DNA of 57,500 nt, taken from the NCBI RefSeq assembly GCF_000301055.1, contig NZ_JH932301.1, positions 10,474-67,973 on the forward strand, read 5' to 3'. The translations under genes and the position numbers were made by a program. Positions 1-8,353 of this stretch are shown piece after piece. The notes beneath the pieces were generated by a model, which ran no database searches, had not been told where the DNA came from, and saw nothing but the letters and a program-made list of their open reading frames with translations. Each line of letters opens with the position of its first letter. The first letter of the stretch is position 1. Source of the DNA: Falseniella ignava CCUG 37419 (lineage in GTDB: Bacteria > Bacillota > Bacilli > Lactobacillales > Aerococcaceae).

Positions 1-777
1 TTCATCTTCTCTGTGACTTCTTTCCACCAAGCCGTTTTGCCAAGGACTGTAGGGTGCTGTTGTTTTATAGCTAATCCCAAGAAATTCTAAAACCGTTTGA
101 AACCTCGACTTCTTATCCGTTTCATAAGAGTCGTTTGTAAATTCTTTCCCATTATCTGTCTGAACTTTGTCTATCTTAAAGCCCATTCTTTTCTCTAAAT
201 CTATAAGAAATTCAGATGTTGTATAAGTGCTATTTTCATTCATCAAATCAAGAACTCTAGTTCTTGAATAAGCATCTATAGCTGTGATTTGATAGTATCG
301 TTTATGGTTACTGGCAAAACCTATAGAATGAATAGGAACGTACTTCACATCGATTTGAACTAATTCTCCTGGATAAGAATAGTTGGGTTTATCTTTTTTC
401 TTGATTCGCCTTTTTTTCTTTTTAGAAGGAGGTTTTAAGTTCATTTTCCGTATTTGACGACACATAGAATCATAGCTTCTAGTATAGCCCTTATCCCTAC
501 ATTTACGATAGACGTGGGCTAATCCTCGATGCCTATGGTATCGATAGTTATACTTGATTAACTCTAATTCAGTCTGTGTGTGCTGATTAGGATGAGATTT
601 AGGGCGAGTTGACTTCTTTCGAAGGGATTCAATCGTCCCATCGTATCGCTTCCGCCATCTTTGAACATATTGACGGGATGTGTGATACTTTCTCGCTGTA
701 AGAGCATTATTATTCACTTTTATAGCATGCTTAACAATTCGTTCGCGATGTTTCATTCCTTCTGTTATAATAGACAT
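1..777 (-). CDS. DDE-type integrase/transposase, C-terminus cut by window edge
   Basis: The 259 visible codons are open with no stop. The start is ATG at 777, behind AAGGAGGATC with a good spacer. An N-terminal helix-turn-helix region (residues about 10-60, including TARKYHTSRQYVQRW) is followed by a basic linker (PPSKKKKRRIKKKDKP) and an rve integrase core. The three catalytic acids are visible: D in LVQIDVKY, D in VQTDNGKEF, and E in NGLVERSH 35 residues later. This D, D-35-E spacing and the QNGLVERSHRED block fit IS481/IS3-group transposases. The remaining C-terminal part is outside the window, so whether the gene is intact cannot be judged. The precise IS family is uncertain. Confidence 0.85.
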   Translation of the reverse strand, partial: MSIITEGMKHRERIVKHAIKVNNNALTARKYHTSRQYVQRWRKRYDGTIESLRKKSTRPKSHPNQHTQTELELIKYNYRYHRHRGLAHVYRKCRDKGYTRSYDSMCRQIRKMNLKPPSKKKKRRIKKKDKPNYSYPGELVQIDVKYVPIHSIGFASNHKRYYQITAIDAYSRTRVLDLMNENSTYTTSEFLIDLEKRMGFKIDKVQTDNGKEFTNDSYETDKKSRFQTVLEFLGISYKTTAPYSPWQNGLVERSHREDE

Positions 778-878
778 ATGAGAGATCCTCCTTGGATGAT
801 TTTTGATTGCACATCTATCATACCAAAGGGGGCTCTTTTTTTGTTTGTTTTATGTCACAAATGTATTATCTCCTAACA
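1..878 (-). mobile_element. Partial insertion sequence (IS481/IS3-like), right part only
   Basis: The element contains one DDE transposase gene read on the minus strand and continues beyond the left window edge. Its outer end is probably at 878: read on the minus strand the end begins TGTTAGGAGATAATAC, about 100 bases before the transposase start, as is usual for terminal inverted repeats starting with TG. The other end and any target duplication lie outside the window, so the end is inferred from one side only. It lies immediately downstream of the opp operon terminator. Confidence 0.6.
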
Positions 879-883
879 ATAAT

Positions 884-920
884 TTAAAAAATACCCCCGC
901 TCGATTTGAGCAAGGGTATT
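884..920 (-). terminator. Rho-independent terminator of the opp operon
   Basis: Read on the minus strand, the arms AATACCC and GGGTATT enclose an inner GCTC/GAGC stem and are followed by a T-run. It lies 12 bases after the oppF stop codon, so it probably ends the oppABCDF transcript. Confidence 0.75.
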
Positions 921-931
921 GATTGTTACAA

Positions 932-1915
932 TTAATGTTGATGTCCTTGACCATCATATTGATAGCAAGTACAACGGACCCAGTGACCTGGTTCCACTTC
1001 ACGCAGTTGAGGGTCTGCTTCATGATACTCTGCTGGAATCCATGGGACCCGTGAAGCAAAGCGACAACCTTGCGGAGGATTGACCGGACTTGGAACATCT
1101 CCTTCCAAGACAATCCGCTCGCGTTGCAATCCATATTTAGGAATTGGAATTGCTGATAGCAATGCTTTTGTATATGGATGTAATGGGTTTTCGAATAATA
1201 CATCGTAGTCTGCTAACTCAACAATTTGTCCTAAATACATTACCGCTACTCGGTCACTAATATGACGAACAACCGATAAGTCATGTGAAATGAATAAGTA
1301 GGTTAAGTTGAATTCATCTTGCAGCTGATCCATCAAGTTCAACACTTGCGCTTGAACTGAAACGTCCAGTGCAGATACTGGCTCATCTAGCACAATGAAT
1401 TTTGGTTTTAAAATGAGTGCCCGCGCAATCCCAATCCGTTGACGGCTCCCACCATCCAATTCGTGAGGGAATGCACCTGCTACACTTCTGCGCAAACCAA
1501 CCGTATCCATCATATTGTAAACAGCCGCTTCCAACTCGCGTTCAGACTTGAACAGATGATTCACCCGAGCAGGCTCTGCAATTAAGTCAAAGGTACTCAT
1601 CCGTGGGTTCAGTGAAGAATATGGGTCTTGGAAGACGATTTGCATGTCCAGACGGATTTTATTGATGTCCGCTTTTCGCTTCAGTTGCGCCACATCTACC
1701 CCGTCAAACAGTACTTGACCCGATGTCGGCTCATGCAAGCGAATAATCGCACGTCCAACGGTTGATTTCCCACAACCCGATTCCCCGACAAGTCCGAGTG
1801 TTTCGCCGCGCTTAATATCGAAGCTAACACCGTCAACAGCCTTTAGATCTCCAGCTTTGGTCGGGAAGTACTTCGTTAGATCTCTGACACTAATTAATAC
1901 ATCTTCGTTACTCAT
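932..1915 (-). CDS. oppF: Oligopeptide ABC transporter ATP-binding protein OppF
   Basis: This is the second ATPase of a peptide importer; it hydrolyses ATP on the cytoplasmic face of the OppBC channel. Walker A is GESGCGKST near residue 45, the Q-loop is [13 protein letters not shown], Walker B is FIVLDEP and the switch His is in [10 protein letters not shown]. The signature motif is unusual: ELDGGSRQR replaces LSGGQ; DGG-R/S-RQR variants are known in some Bacillota OppF/DppF proteins. The C-terminal oligo_HPY region ([11 protein letters not shown]) retains only part of the usual cysteine cluster. Length 327 is normal. It overlaps the oppD stop by eight bases, indicating translational coupling, with GGAAGGTG as ribosome binding site. 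It is the last gene of the operon. Confidence 0.93.
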   Translation of the reverse strand: MSNEDVLISVRDLTKYFPTKAGDLKAVDGVSFDIKRGETLGLVGESGCGKSTVGRAIIRLHEPTSGQVLFDGVDVAQLKRKADINKIRLDMQIVFQDPYSSLNPRMSTFDLIAEPARVNHLFKSERELEAAVYNMMDTVGLRRSVAGAFPHELDGGSRQRIGIARALILKPKFIVLDEPVSALDVSVQAQVLNLMDQLQDEFNLTYLFISHDLSVVRHISDRVAVMYLGQIVELADYDVLFENPLHPYTKALLSAIPIPKYGLQRERIVLEGDVPSPVNPPQGCRFASRVPWIPAEYHEADPQLREVEPGHWVRCTCYQYDGQGHQH

Positions 1916-2831
1916 TCAACTCACCTTCCATCTCTGCTGTTAGTGGGAACGCAACAAAATGTCCAGGACGTACTTCTCGGTACTCTGGCGTAATCACTGA
2001 AAAATCAGGTAACGCCATATTCATTGTTGCTAAACGTTCAACATCTTCGTCAATACTTGGAATCGCAGCAAACAATCCCTTCGTATATGGATGATATGGA
2101 TGCTCAAAAATTTCTTGAACCGTACCATGTTCTACAATCGCCCCACCATACATAACAGAAACATAATCACACGTCTCTGCAACGACACCCAAGTCGTGAG
2201 TAATTAAGATCATCGAAGTATCGAAACGATCTTTTAAGTCTTTAATTAACTCTAGGACTTGCGCTTGAATTGTTACGTCCAATGCGGTTGTCGGTTCGTC
2301 TGCAATAATCAAACTAGGATTACATGCCAATGCCATCGCAATAACAACCCGTTGCTTCATACCACCACTAAATTGGTGAGGGTAGTCATCAATACGCTCT
2401 GGACGAATTCCAACAACTTTAAGCATTTCTTTTGCGCGTTCACGCAATTGGTCTTTTTTCAGATCCTCGTGCAAATCTAATACTTCTTCAATTTGCTCTC
2501 CAACGGTCATAACAGGGTTCAATGACGTCATCGGATCTTGGAAAATCATCGAGATTTTATTTCCTCGAATTTTATACATTTCATTTTCAGGGACGGTTAA
2601 TAAGTCTGTCCCTTCTAGAAAGATTTCGCCAGATGTAATCTCTCCTGGCGGAGTTTGGATAAGTCGCATGATTGCTTTCGCGGTAGTCGTTTTACCCGCA
2701 CCGGTCTCTCCAACTAACCCGTGCGTTTGCTTTTTGTCGATTTTGAAGTTCAGATTATTGACCGCGTGAACCACACCACTATCTGTATGATATTCAACAC
2801 TTAAGTTTTTAATATTTAATAATTCACTCAT
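1908..2831 (-). CDS. oppD: Oligopeptide ABC transporter ATP-binding protein OppD
   Basis: First ATPase of the Opp importer. Walker [11 protein letters not shown] (about residue 42), Q-loop [12 protein letters not shown], signature [15 protein letters not shown], Walker [13 protein letters not shown] and switch His LITHDLGVV are all canonical, so this subunit should carry a competent ATP site. The protein is about 307 residues, shorter than the usual 330-350: the C-terminal oligo_HPY segment with its glycine/cysteine cluster is missing and the chain ends in a different short tail ([19 protein letters not shown]). Two ATG codons are adjacent; the second (2831) is preferred because it sits six bases from AGGAG. 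It lies 9 bases after oppC and overlaps oppF. Confidence 0.92.
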   Translation of the reverse strand: MSELLNIKNLSVEYHTDSGVVHAVNNLNFKIDKKQTHGLVGETGAGKTTTAKAIMRLIQTPPGEITSGEIFLEGTDLLTVPENEMYKIRGNKISMIFQDPMTSLNPVMTVGEQIEEVLDLHEDLKKDQLRERAKEMLKVVGIRPERIDDYPHQFSGGMKQRVVIAMALACNPSLIIADEPTTALDVTIQAQVLELIKDLKDRFDTSMILITHDLGVVAETCDYVSVMYGGAIVEHGTVQEIFEHPYHPYTKGLFAAIPSIDEDVERLATMNMALPDFSVITPEYREVRPGHFVAFPLTAEMEGELNE

Positions 2832-2840
2832 CATAATCTC

Positions 2841-3722
2841 CTATCTCTTCAACTTCGGATCGAGCGCATCACGCAATCCATCACCAAGTAAGTTTAAGGC
2901 TAGAATCGTTAATACAATTGCCAACCCAGGGAACAACGTCATATGAGGATAGTCACGAATATAAGCACGTCCTCCAGATAACATCGCACCCCATTCTGGT
3001 GTAGGTGGCTCTAAACCAAGCCCGATAAAACTAAGCCCCGCTGCGTTAATAATGGCATAAGCCACCCCTAACGTCGCTTGAACAATGATCGGTGCCATAC
3101 AGTTCGGAATGATGTGTTTTAAAATAATTCGTGCATCACTTGAACCGTTTGCTCGAGCTGCTTCAACAAACTCTTGATCTCTTAATGATAAGACTGAAGA
3201 GCGAACTAAACGAGCATAACCTGGGATTGCAGCAATCCCGACCGCCACCATTAAGTTCGTCAGACCTGGGCCTAAGGCAGCCATAATCGCAATCGCTAAT
3301 AAAATATCTGGAAGGGCTTGAACAATATCAATAAAGCGCATCAAGATATTATCAATTTTACCACCATAATAACCCGTAATCGCACCAATCGCGACCCCAA
3401 TCGTCATCGAAATACTTACTGAGATAAAGCCGACCCGGAGTGATACCCGTGAGCCATAGACAACTCGACTAAAAATATCGCGCCCGAGTTCATCCGTTCC
3501 AAACCAATGCTCGGCATTCGGTGTTTGGTATTGATTAGCTAAGTTCTGTTCAGCATAACCGTATGGAGCGATATAATCGGCAAAAATAGCTGTAATGACG
3601 AGAATAATAATAATCACTAACCCCACCATCGCCAATCGATTTCGCTTCATTCGTGTCCAAATATCACGTAGCCCTCTAAAACGTCCACGTTCAATACGTT
3701 CGGTATTTATTTGTTCTGTCAT
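2841..3722 (-). CDS. oppC: Oligopeptide ABC transporter permease OppC
   Basis: Membrane channel subunit of the peptide importer. It has an OppC_N-type amino terminus with one long hydrophobic helix (residues about 32-52), then a BPD_transp_1 domain with five further helices. The EAA loop that contacts the ATPases is visible as EFVEAARANGSSDARIILKHIIPN. The conserved periplasmic-loop motif HWFGTDELGRDIFSRV is typical of DppC/OppC. Length 293 is normal. The ribosome binding site GGGGTGA lies upstream of ATG. It is separated from oppB by 12 bases and from oppD by 9, so it belongs to one transcript. Confidence 0.93.
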   Translation of the reverse strand: MTEQINTERIERGRFRGLRDIWTRMKRNRLAMVGLVIIIILVITAIFADYIAPYGYAEQNLANQYQTPNAEHWFGTDELGRDIFSRVVYGSRVSLRVGFISVSISMTIGVAIGAITGYYGGKIDNILMRFIDIVQALPDILLAIAIMAALGPGLTNLMVAVGIAAIPGYARLVRSSVLSLRDQEFVEAARANGSSDARIILKHIIPNCMAPIIVQATLGVAYAIINAAGLSFIGLGLEPPTPEWGAMLSGGRAYIRDYPHMTLFPGLAIVLTILALNLLGDGLRDALDPKLKR

Positions 3723-3734
3723 AATATCTCACCC

Positions 3735-4664
3735 CTACTCGTATTGCGTCTTAAGTCGTGGATCCACATAAGTATAGAGAATATCTACAACTAAATTCAC
3801 TAAACTAAATGTAACCGCCACGAATAGAACGCACCCTAATACCATCGGCATGTCTCGTTTCATAATGGAATCCACCATCAAACGCCCAATCCCTGGGATA
3901 GAGAAGATAACTTCCGTCATCAAGGCTCCCCCCATTAATTGTCCGAATTGAGTACCGGTGATTGTAATAATCGGAATCAACGCATTTTTAAGTGCATGTC
4001 GCCAAATAATTTTGTTACGACGTTGCCCTTTGGCTTTTGCGGTTTGAATAAAATCTTTACGAATTACTTCTAACATCGATGACCGCGTCATCCGCGCAAT
4101 AACCGACACGGATTGTGCCCCCAATGCCATCATTGGTAATACCATATGCATTGGTGTTGAATAACCAGAAGATGGGAACCAATGTAATTTCACTGAGAAT
4201 AATAAGATTAATAATAAACCTAACCAGAATACTGGCATTGAAATCCCGATTAAAGCAGCCACCATCGTTACGTTATCAAAGATTGAGTATTGGCGTACCG
4301 CACTAATAATACCAACTGGCACTCCGACCACGACAGCGAAAGTAATCGCTGTTGCCGCTAATTTTAGCGTTGCGCCCGCCCGAGACATAATCTCTGGCGT
4401 CACATTACTGCGTGTGATATAGGAATAACCTAAGTCAAAATGGAAAATTACATTCTTTAAGTAACGTCCGTATTGGACTAAGAATGGGTCTTCAAGTCCC
4501 ATCTCTATTCTTAACGCTTTTACCGCTGCTTCTGAGGCAGAAGGTCCTAAAGCGTTACGCGCCATGTCTCCTGGCGTTAAGTAAAGCAGCGAGAATACAA
4601 TAAAACTTACTCCTAATAGGACGGGAATAAGATAAAGCAGTCGCTTTAAAATATATCTAAACAT
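3735..4664 (-). CDS. oppB: Oligopeptide ABC transporter permease OppB
   Basis: Partner permease of OppC. It starts with a typical first membrane helix (MFRYILKRLLYLIPVLLGVS), the family motif LLYLTPGDMA, and a BPD_transp_1 domain with an EAA loop DFIQTAKAKGQRRNKIIWRH. About six membrane spans can be seen in 309 residues, the usual size. It follows oppA after 70 bases that contain a perfect 10-bp hairpin (4682-4706), which may lower expression of oppBCDF relative to the binding protein. GAGAGGTG precedes the ATG. Confidence 0.93.
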   Translation of the reverse strand: MFRYILKRLLYLIPVLLGVSFIVFSLLYLTPGDMARNALGPSASEAAVKALRIEMGLEDPFLVQYGRYLKNVIFHFDLGYSYITRSNVTPEIMSRAGATLKLAATAITFAVVVGVPVGIISAVRQYSIFDNVTMVAALIGISMPVFWLGLLLILLFSVKLHWFPSSGYSTPMHMVLPMMALGAQSVSVIARMTRSSMLEVIRKDFIQTAKAKGQRRNKIIWRHALKNALIPIITITGTQFGQLMGGALMTEVIFSIPGIGRLMVDSIMKRDMPMVLGCVLFVAVTFSLVNLVVDILYTYVDPRLKTQYE

Positions 4665-4681
4665 TATTACACCTCTCTATA

Positions 4682-4706
4682 AAAGGAGATGGCAGGCATC
4701 TCCTTT
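4682..4706 (-). other. Intergenic hairpin between oppA and oppB
   Basis: A perfect inverted repeat AAAGGAGATG / CATCTCCTTT with a five-base loop. On the minus strand it is followed by TTTTATAG, so it resembles a weak terminator or an mRNA-stabilising stem placed after the oppA coding region. Such stems commonly give excess binding protein over the membrane subunits; that role is inferred here. Confidence 0.6.
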
Positions 4707-4734
4707 AAATACGGTTTTAATACGATTTTTTCTA

Positions 4735-6252
4735 TTATTCACCGATCGTTACATCTGTAAATGAGTGGAAGCCAAGTGGAGATAAGTGAACGCCACCGAT
4801 TTCCTTCTTAGTTCCCATGGTCATTTCTTTATTATGAAGTGGGATCCAAGCGTAAATATCCATCAAGTATTCTTGAACTTCTGCGTAGTAGTCTGCACGC
4901 TGTTGATCGTCTTGAGCATAGCGTCCTTTTTCTAACAGTTCGTCAACTTTAGGATCTTCTAAGAAGATGTAGTTTCCACCTTCACCTTTAGCTGATGAGT
5001 GGAAGCAAGGATATAAGAATGTATCTGGGTCTGATGAGTCCGCAGTCCAAGCAATCATGAATAGATCTTGATCACCGTTTTTGATGACTTCGTTAAAGGC
5101 AGACCACTCTAAAATGTTAATCGTTGCATCGATACCTGCTTGAGATAATTGTTCTTTCATTGCGGTTGCCATGTCTGAACGGTCTTTATTTTCGTTAGTA
5201 CTAATCGTTAAGCTTAGACCATCTTCATAGCCAGCTTCTTTAAGTAATTCTTTCGCACGTTCGATATTTTGTTGGCGAACTTCCATTTGATCTGAGATTG
5301 AGTAATTCAATGTTGGAGGAAGTACCCCAGTCGCTGTTTGACCTAAGTCATGGAATACCGCTTTTACAATTGAATCAACATCTAAAGCTAAAGCAATGGC
5401 TTCACGAACTTTTGGATTATCAAATGGCTCTTTCGCTGTATTGAATCCCATGTATGTTTCACCATAGTCTAAAGCTTTAATTAAGTTAAGATCTGCGTTA
5501 TCTTCAACTTTTTTAATATCTGTTGCGATAATGTCGTAAGCAATGTCTACCCCACCAGATTCTAACTCAATCACACGGTTACTTGGTTCTGGAATAACTC
5601 GGAATAATAATTTGTCGTAGGCTACTCCTTCACCGTGATAGTCTTCGAATTTCTCAAGTTCGATCGAATCAGCACGTTTCCAGCTAACGAATTTCAATGC
5701 GTTCGTACCAACTGGATGTTGTGCGTAATCATCGCCACCTTCAGTGACTGCTTTTTCGTTGACAATAAAGCCACCTGGGTGACATAGCGCAGGAATAATA
5801 CCCGCGAAAGGTTCAGTCTGTTTAAATTCTACGGTATAGTCATCAATCGCTTGTACACTATTAACATCGATTGTTTGGAATAAGTGCGTAACGTTTGGCG
5901 CTTCAATCGCGCGTTTTAATGAGAAGACAACGTCAGAAGCTTTTAGCTCTTCACCGTTATGGAACTTAACGCCTTCTTTTAATTTGAAACGGTAGGTCAC
6001 ATCATCCACTTGTTCATAGCTTTCTGCTAAGCTCGGTTGAATTTCACCGCTTGGATCTAATTTAACGAGTCCTTCATAAATTTGTGTTGTGACGTTACTT
6101 GATTGGTTGTCATTGGACATCACTGGGTCTAATGAGATAGCATCGCCCGATAAACCAATCGTTAATTGGTTTCCGCCCGTTCCTCCACCAGAACAACCTA
6201 CTAATAACAATACACAAAGCATTGTTAATAACATTGATAACTTCTTCTTCAT
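4735..6252 (-). CDS. oppA: Oligopeptide-binding lipoprotein OppA (SBP family 5)
   Basis: Extracellular peptide receptor of the Opp importer. A 19-residue lipoprotein signal ends in the lipobox LLVGC, with Cys20 as the lipidated residue, followed by a flexible SGGGTGG stretch. The mature part is a family 5 extracellular solute-binding domain: DAISLDPV near the start, the YEGLVKLD segment, the conserved YRFKLKEGVKFHNGE motif, and a C-terminal YAWIPLHNK. Length 505 fits a peptide/dipeptide-binding member. It is the first gene of oppABCDF; the upstream 298-base gap holds a cre-like site (6361-6374) and AT-rich sequence but no promoter I can place with confidence. The exact substrate cannot be read from sequence. 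Confidence 0.92.
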   Translation of the reverse strand: MKKKLSMLLTMLCVLLLVGCSGGGTGGNQLTIGLSGDAISLDPVMSNDNQSSNVTTQIYEGLVKLDPSGEIQPSLAESYEQVDDVTYRFKLKEGVKFHNGEELKASDVVFSLKRAIEAPNVTHLFQTIDVNSVQAIDDYTVEFKQTEPFAGIIPALCHPGGFIVNEKAVTEGGDDYAQHPVGTNALKFVSWKRADSIELEKFEDYHGEGVAYDKLLFRVIPEPSNRVIELESGGVDIAYDIIATDIKKVEDNADLNLIKALDYGETYMGFNTAKEPFDNPKVREAIALALDVDSIVKAVFHDLGQTATGVLPPTLNYSISDQMEVRQQNIERAKELLKEAGYEDGLSLTISTNENKDRSDMATAMKEQLSQAGIDATINILEWSAFNEVIKNGDQDLFMIAWTADSSDPDTFLYPCFHSSAKGEGGNYIFLEDPKVDELLEKGRYAQDDQQRADYYAEVQEYLMDIYAWIPLHNKEMTMGTKKEIGGVHLSPLGFHSFTDVTIGE

Positions 6253-6360
6253 AATTAGAATCTCCTTATCATTATCATTCTACTTTGACACTTGCGACAG
6301 ACAGTTGACTACGCGACACGACAAAATTTAATATCCACCACCTCTGTAATAACACGTTTT

Positions 6361-6374
6361 TGTAAACGCTTCTA
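6361..6374 (+). promoter_or_regulatory. Candidate cre (CcpA-binding) site upstream of oppA
   Basis: TGTAAACGCTTCTA matches 12 of 14 positions of the cre consensus TGWAANCGNTNWCA. It lies about 110 bases before the oppA start and close to where a promoter should be. This suggests carbon-catabolite control of peptide uptake. One site with two mismatches is moderate evidence only. Confidence 0.45.
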
Positions 6375-6489
6375 TACTCTATGAAAAGCCTAACATAGTT
6401 ACTTCTCATTCGTCAATCTCTCTTTCAAAAAATTATACAATCGTGAATTGAACATTATTATATTTGTCCGAACGTGTGACAAAAGCTTG

Positions 6490-6541
6490 TGAAAAAATAA
6501 AAATCCTTATTCGCTATCGACAAAATCGAAAGTGAATAAGG
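6490..6541 (-). terminator. Terminator after the ABC exporter pair
   Basis: The arms CCTTATTC (6505-6512) and GAATAAGG (6534-6541) enclose an inner TCGA/TCGA pairing. On the minus strand the stem is followed by ATTTTTATTTTTT, a clear T-run. It lies just after the stop of the 6551-8353 gene. Confidence 0.8.
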
Positions 6542-6550
6542 AACGAATGA

Positions 6551-8353
6551 TTATTGATAATATTGTGCTTGGGCTTTCCATAGTTCGGAATATTTGCCCG
6601 GCTGATGAACTAACGCTTCGTGCGTTCCGCGCTGAATAATCTTGCCTTGGTCAAAAACCAATATTTCATCACAGAAACGACAGCTTGACAAACGATGTGA
6701 TATATAAAAGGCCGTTCGATCTTCAACCATCGCATCAATATGTTGGTAAATCTCAAACTCAGCGATCGGATCCAACGCGGCTGTTGGCTCATCGAGAATC
6801 ATAATCGGACTTTCTTTGTACAAAGCACGGGCCATCGCAATTTTTTGAGCTTGTCCTCCTGAGACATTGCTCCCATTCGATTGATACTCTGTCCCTAAAT
6901 ACGTCTCAAGCCCTTGTTCAAAATCTGACACTTTCAGCCCGACTTGATGGAGTGCGCGTTGCACCCGATCAATATCGTATTCTGGGCTTACCGCAATATT
7001 CTCCGCTAGGGTCAGACCTAACAAGCGATAATCTTGAAAGACGACCGAGTACAATTGATACCATTCTGCCAGTGAATATTTCATGCCATCGACTTGGTTC
7101 AGTTCAACTGAGCCCGTGGTCGGTTCATAAAGTCGCAGTAGTAACTTAATAAAGGTTGTTTTACCTGAGCCATTCTCTCCTACAATGGCGTAGCGCTTGC
7201 CAGGTTCGAAGTCCTGAGTAATTCCTTTGAGAATCTCCTCATCACTCCCTGGATATTTGAACGACAGGTCTTTCACAGAAAGTTGATAATCATTGTCTAG
7301 CCGTTTCTCAATTGGCAAGGTGCCTTGGGCTTTTTCATCTGGTAAGTCCAACAATTGATAGAATCGGTCCATCGGTTCTCTTTGAGCAAATACAGAAGAT
7401 AACGATAATAATCCTCGCATGGAAGTCATCAACTGGTTCATCGCTCCCATCAATTGAACGACCATCCCGATAGGTAAGCTACCTAAAATCACCCGAGCGC
7501 CAATCAATAAATAGATTAAGGTATTAATGACACCTTCGCTGAATGCCGCCATCAAATTCGAATGCGAATTAACTTTATGAAACTGCGCCATAAACTCAAT
7601 CATTTTTTTAATTTGCTCATTCCACATTTTGACGAACTGAGATTCCCCATGGTACAAGCGGATTTCTTTGCTCGATTCCGGGTCTTCTAATAAATTAATC
7701 AAATAGAAGGCGAGCGCATTTAAGCGAACAATCAATCCTCCTTTGGTTTCTAATATCCCCACGGCACGTTGCATTTCGAGTATTTGAATGACAATCAATG
7801 ATACCATCGTGGCAATTAAGGCGACGTTCACCCAATATGAGTCAATCCAGTGAGCGCCTTGTGCGTAGGACCATAATGGCCACATTAGGATAAGAGACAT
7901 CCCCATTCCAACAAGGCTATCTAAAGCACGCAAAGTATGTTCACAAATATAGTAGAAAGAAGAGTTATTTTGCATTTGATCTCGGCCTACTTGAAAGGCC
8001 AGCGATTGGATATTTGGATCCTCAACATAAGTATACTCGGTAATCGCCATCTTCTTATTTGGAATATCGAATAAGTCTCGCCGCATCTCCGTAAACCGAA
8101 CCCCATAGATTGGACGAAGTAAGGCATTCGCAAGTTGTAAAGTTCCTATGATCGTTAGATAACGTATAATCATTGGCATAATCGCATCATAATGGCCATA
8201 CGATAAATTTGATAAGACCCGTGACATATACCAGAAGTTTGCAAATGTCACGCCATGAGTCAAGAAAGCCAAGAGAATTCTTAATAATAAAATTCCTTTA
8301 AAGTAGTACCATAAATCCTTAAAAGTTCTTATAAATAATTGCTTTCGACTCAT
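6551..8353 (-). CDS. ABC exporter half-transporter (membrane + ATPase), second subunit
   Basis: An ABCB-type fusion of an N-terminal six-helix membrane domain (residues about 20-330) and a C-terminal ATPase. Walker A GENGSGKTTFI (about 395), signature NVSGGQAQKIAMARAL, Walker B MILDEPTAALDP and switch His in AFYISHRLSS are intact. Its ATG follows the stop of the 8354-10189 gene without a gap, and its ribosome binding site GGAGGAG lies inside that gene. The two products are therefore probably an obligate heterodimer exporting a drug, lipid or peptide. A LytTR/GHKL two-component pair upstream suggests a peptide-sensing or antimicrobial-response role, but no peptide gene or protease domain is visible. 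Substrate unknown. Confidence 0.88.
   Translation of the reverse strand: MSRKQLFIRTFKDLWYYFKGILLLRILLAFLTHGVTFANFWYMSRVLSNLSYGHYDAIMPMIIRYLTIIGTLQLANALLRPIYGVRFTEMRRDLFDIPNKKMAITEYTYVEDPNIQSLAFQVGRDQMQNNSSFYYICEHTLRALDSLVGMGMSLILMWPLWSYAQGAHWIDSYWVNVALIATMVSLIVIQILEMQRAVGILETKGGLIVRLNALAFYLINLLEDPESSKEIRLYHGESQFVKMWNEQIKKMIEFMAQFHKVNSHSNLMAAFSEGVINTLIYLLIGARVILGSLPIGMVVQLMGAMNQLMTSMRGLLSLSSVFAQREPMDRFYQLLDLPDEKAQGTLPIEKRLDNDYQLSVKDLSFKYPGSDEEILKGITQDFEPGKRYAIVGENGSGKTTFIKLLLRLYEPTTGSVELNQVDGMKYSLAEWYQLYSVVFQDYRLLGLTLAENIAVSPEYDIDRVQRALHQVGLKVSDFEQGLETYLGTEYQSNGSNVSGGQAQKIAMARALYKESPIMILDEPTAALDPIAEFEIYQHIDAMVEDRTAFYISHRLSSCRFCDEILVFDQGKIIQRGTHEALVHQPGKYSELWKAQAQYYQ

Noticed and set aside
850-1203. 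A 117-codon minus-strand open frame overlapping the oppF end
   Set aside because: It overlaps oppF in another frame, has no ribosome binding site and gives a protein without recognisable pattern; oppF is certain here.
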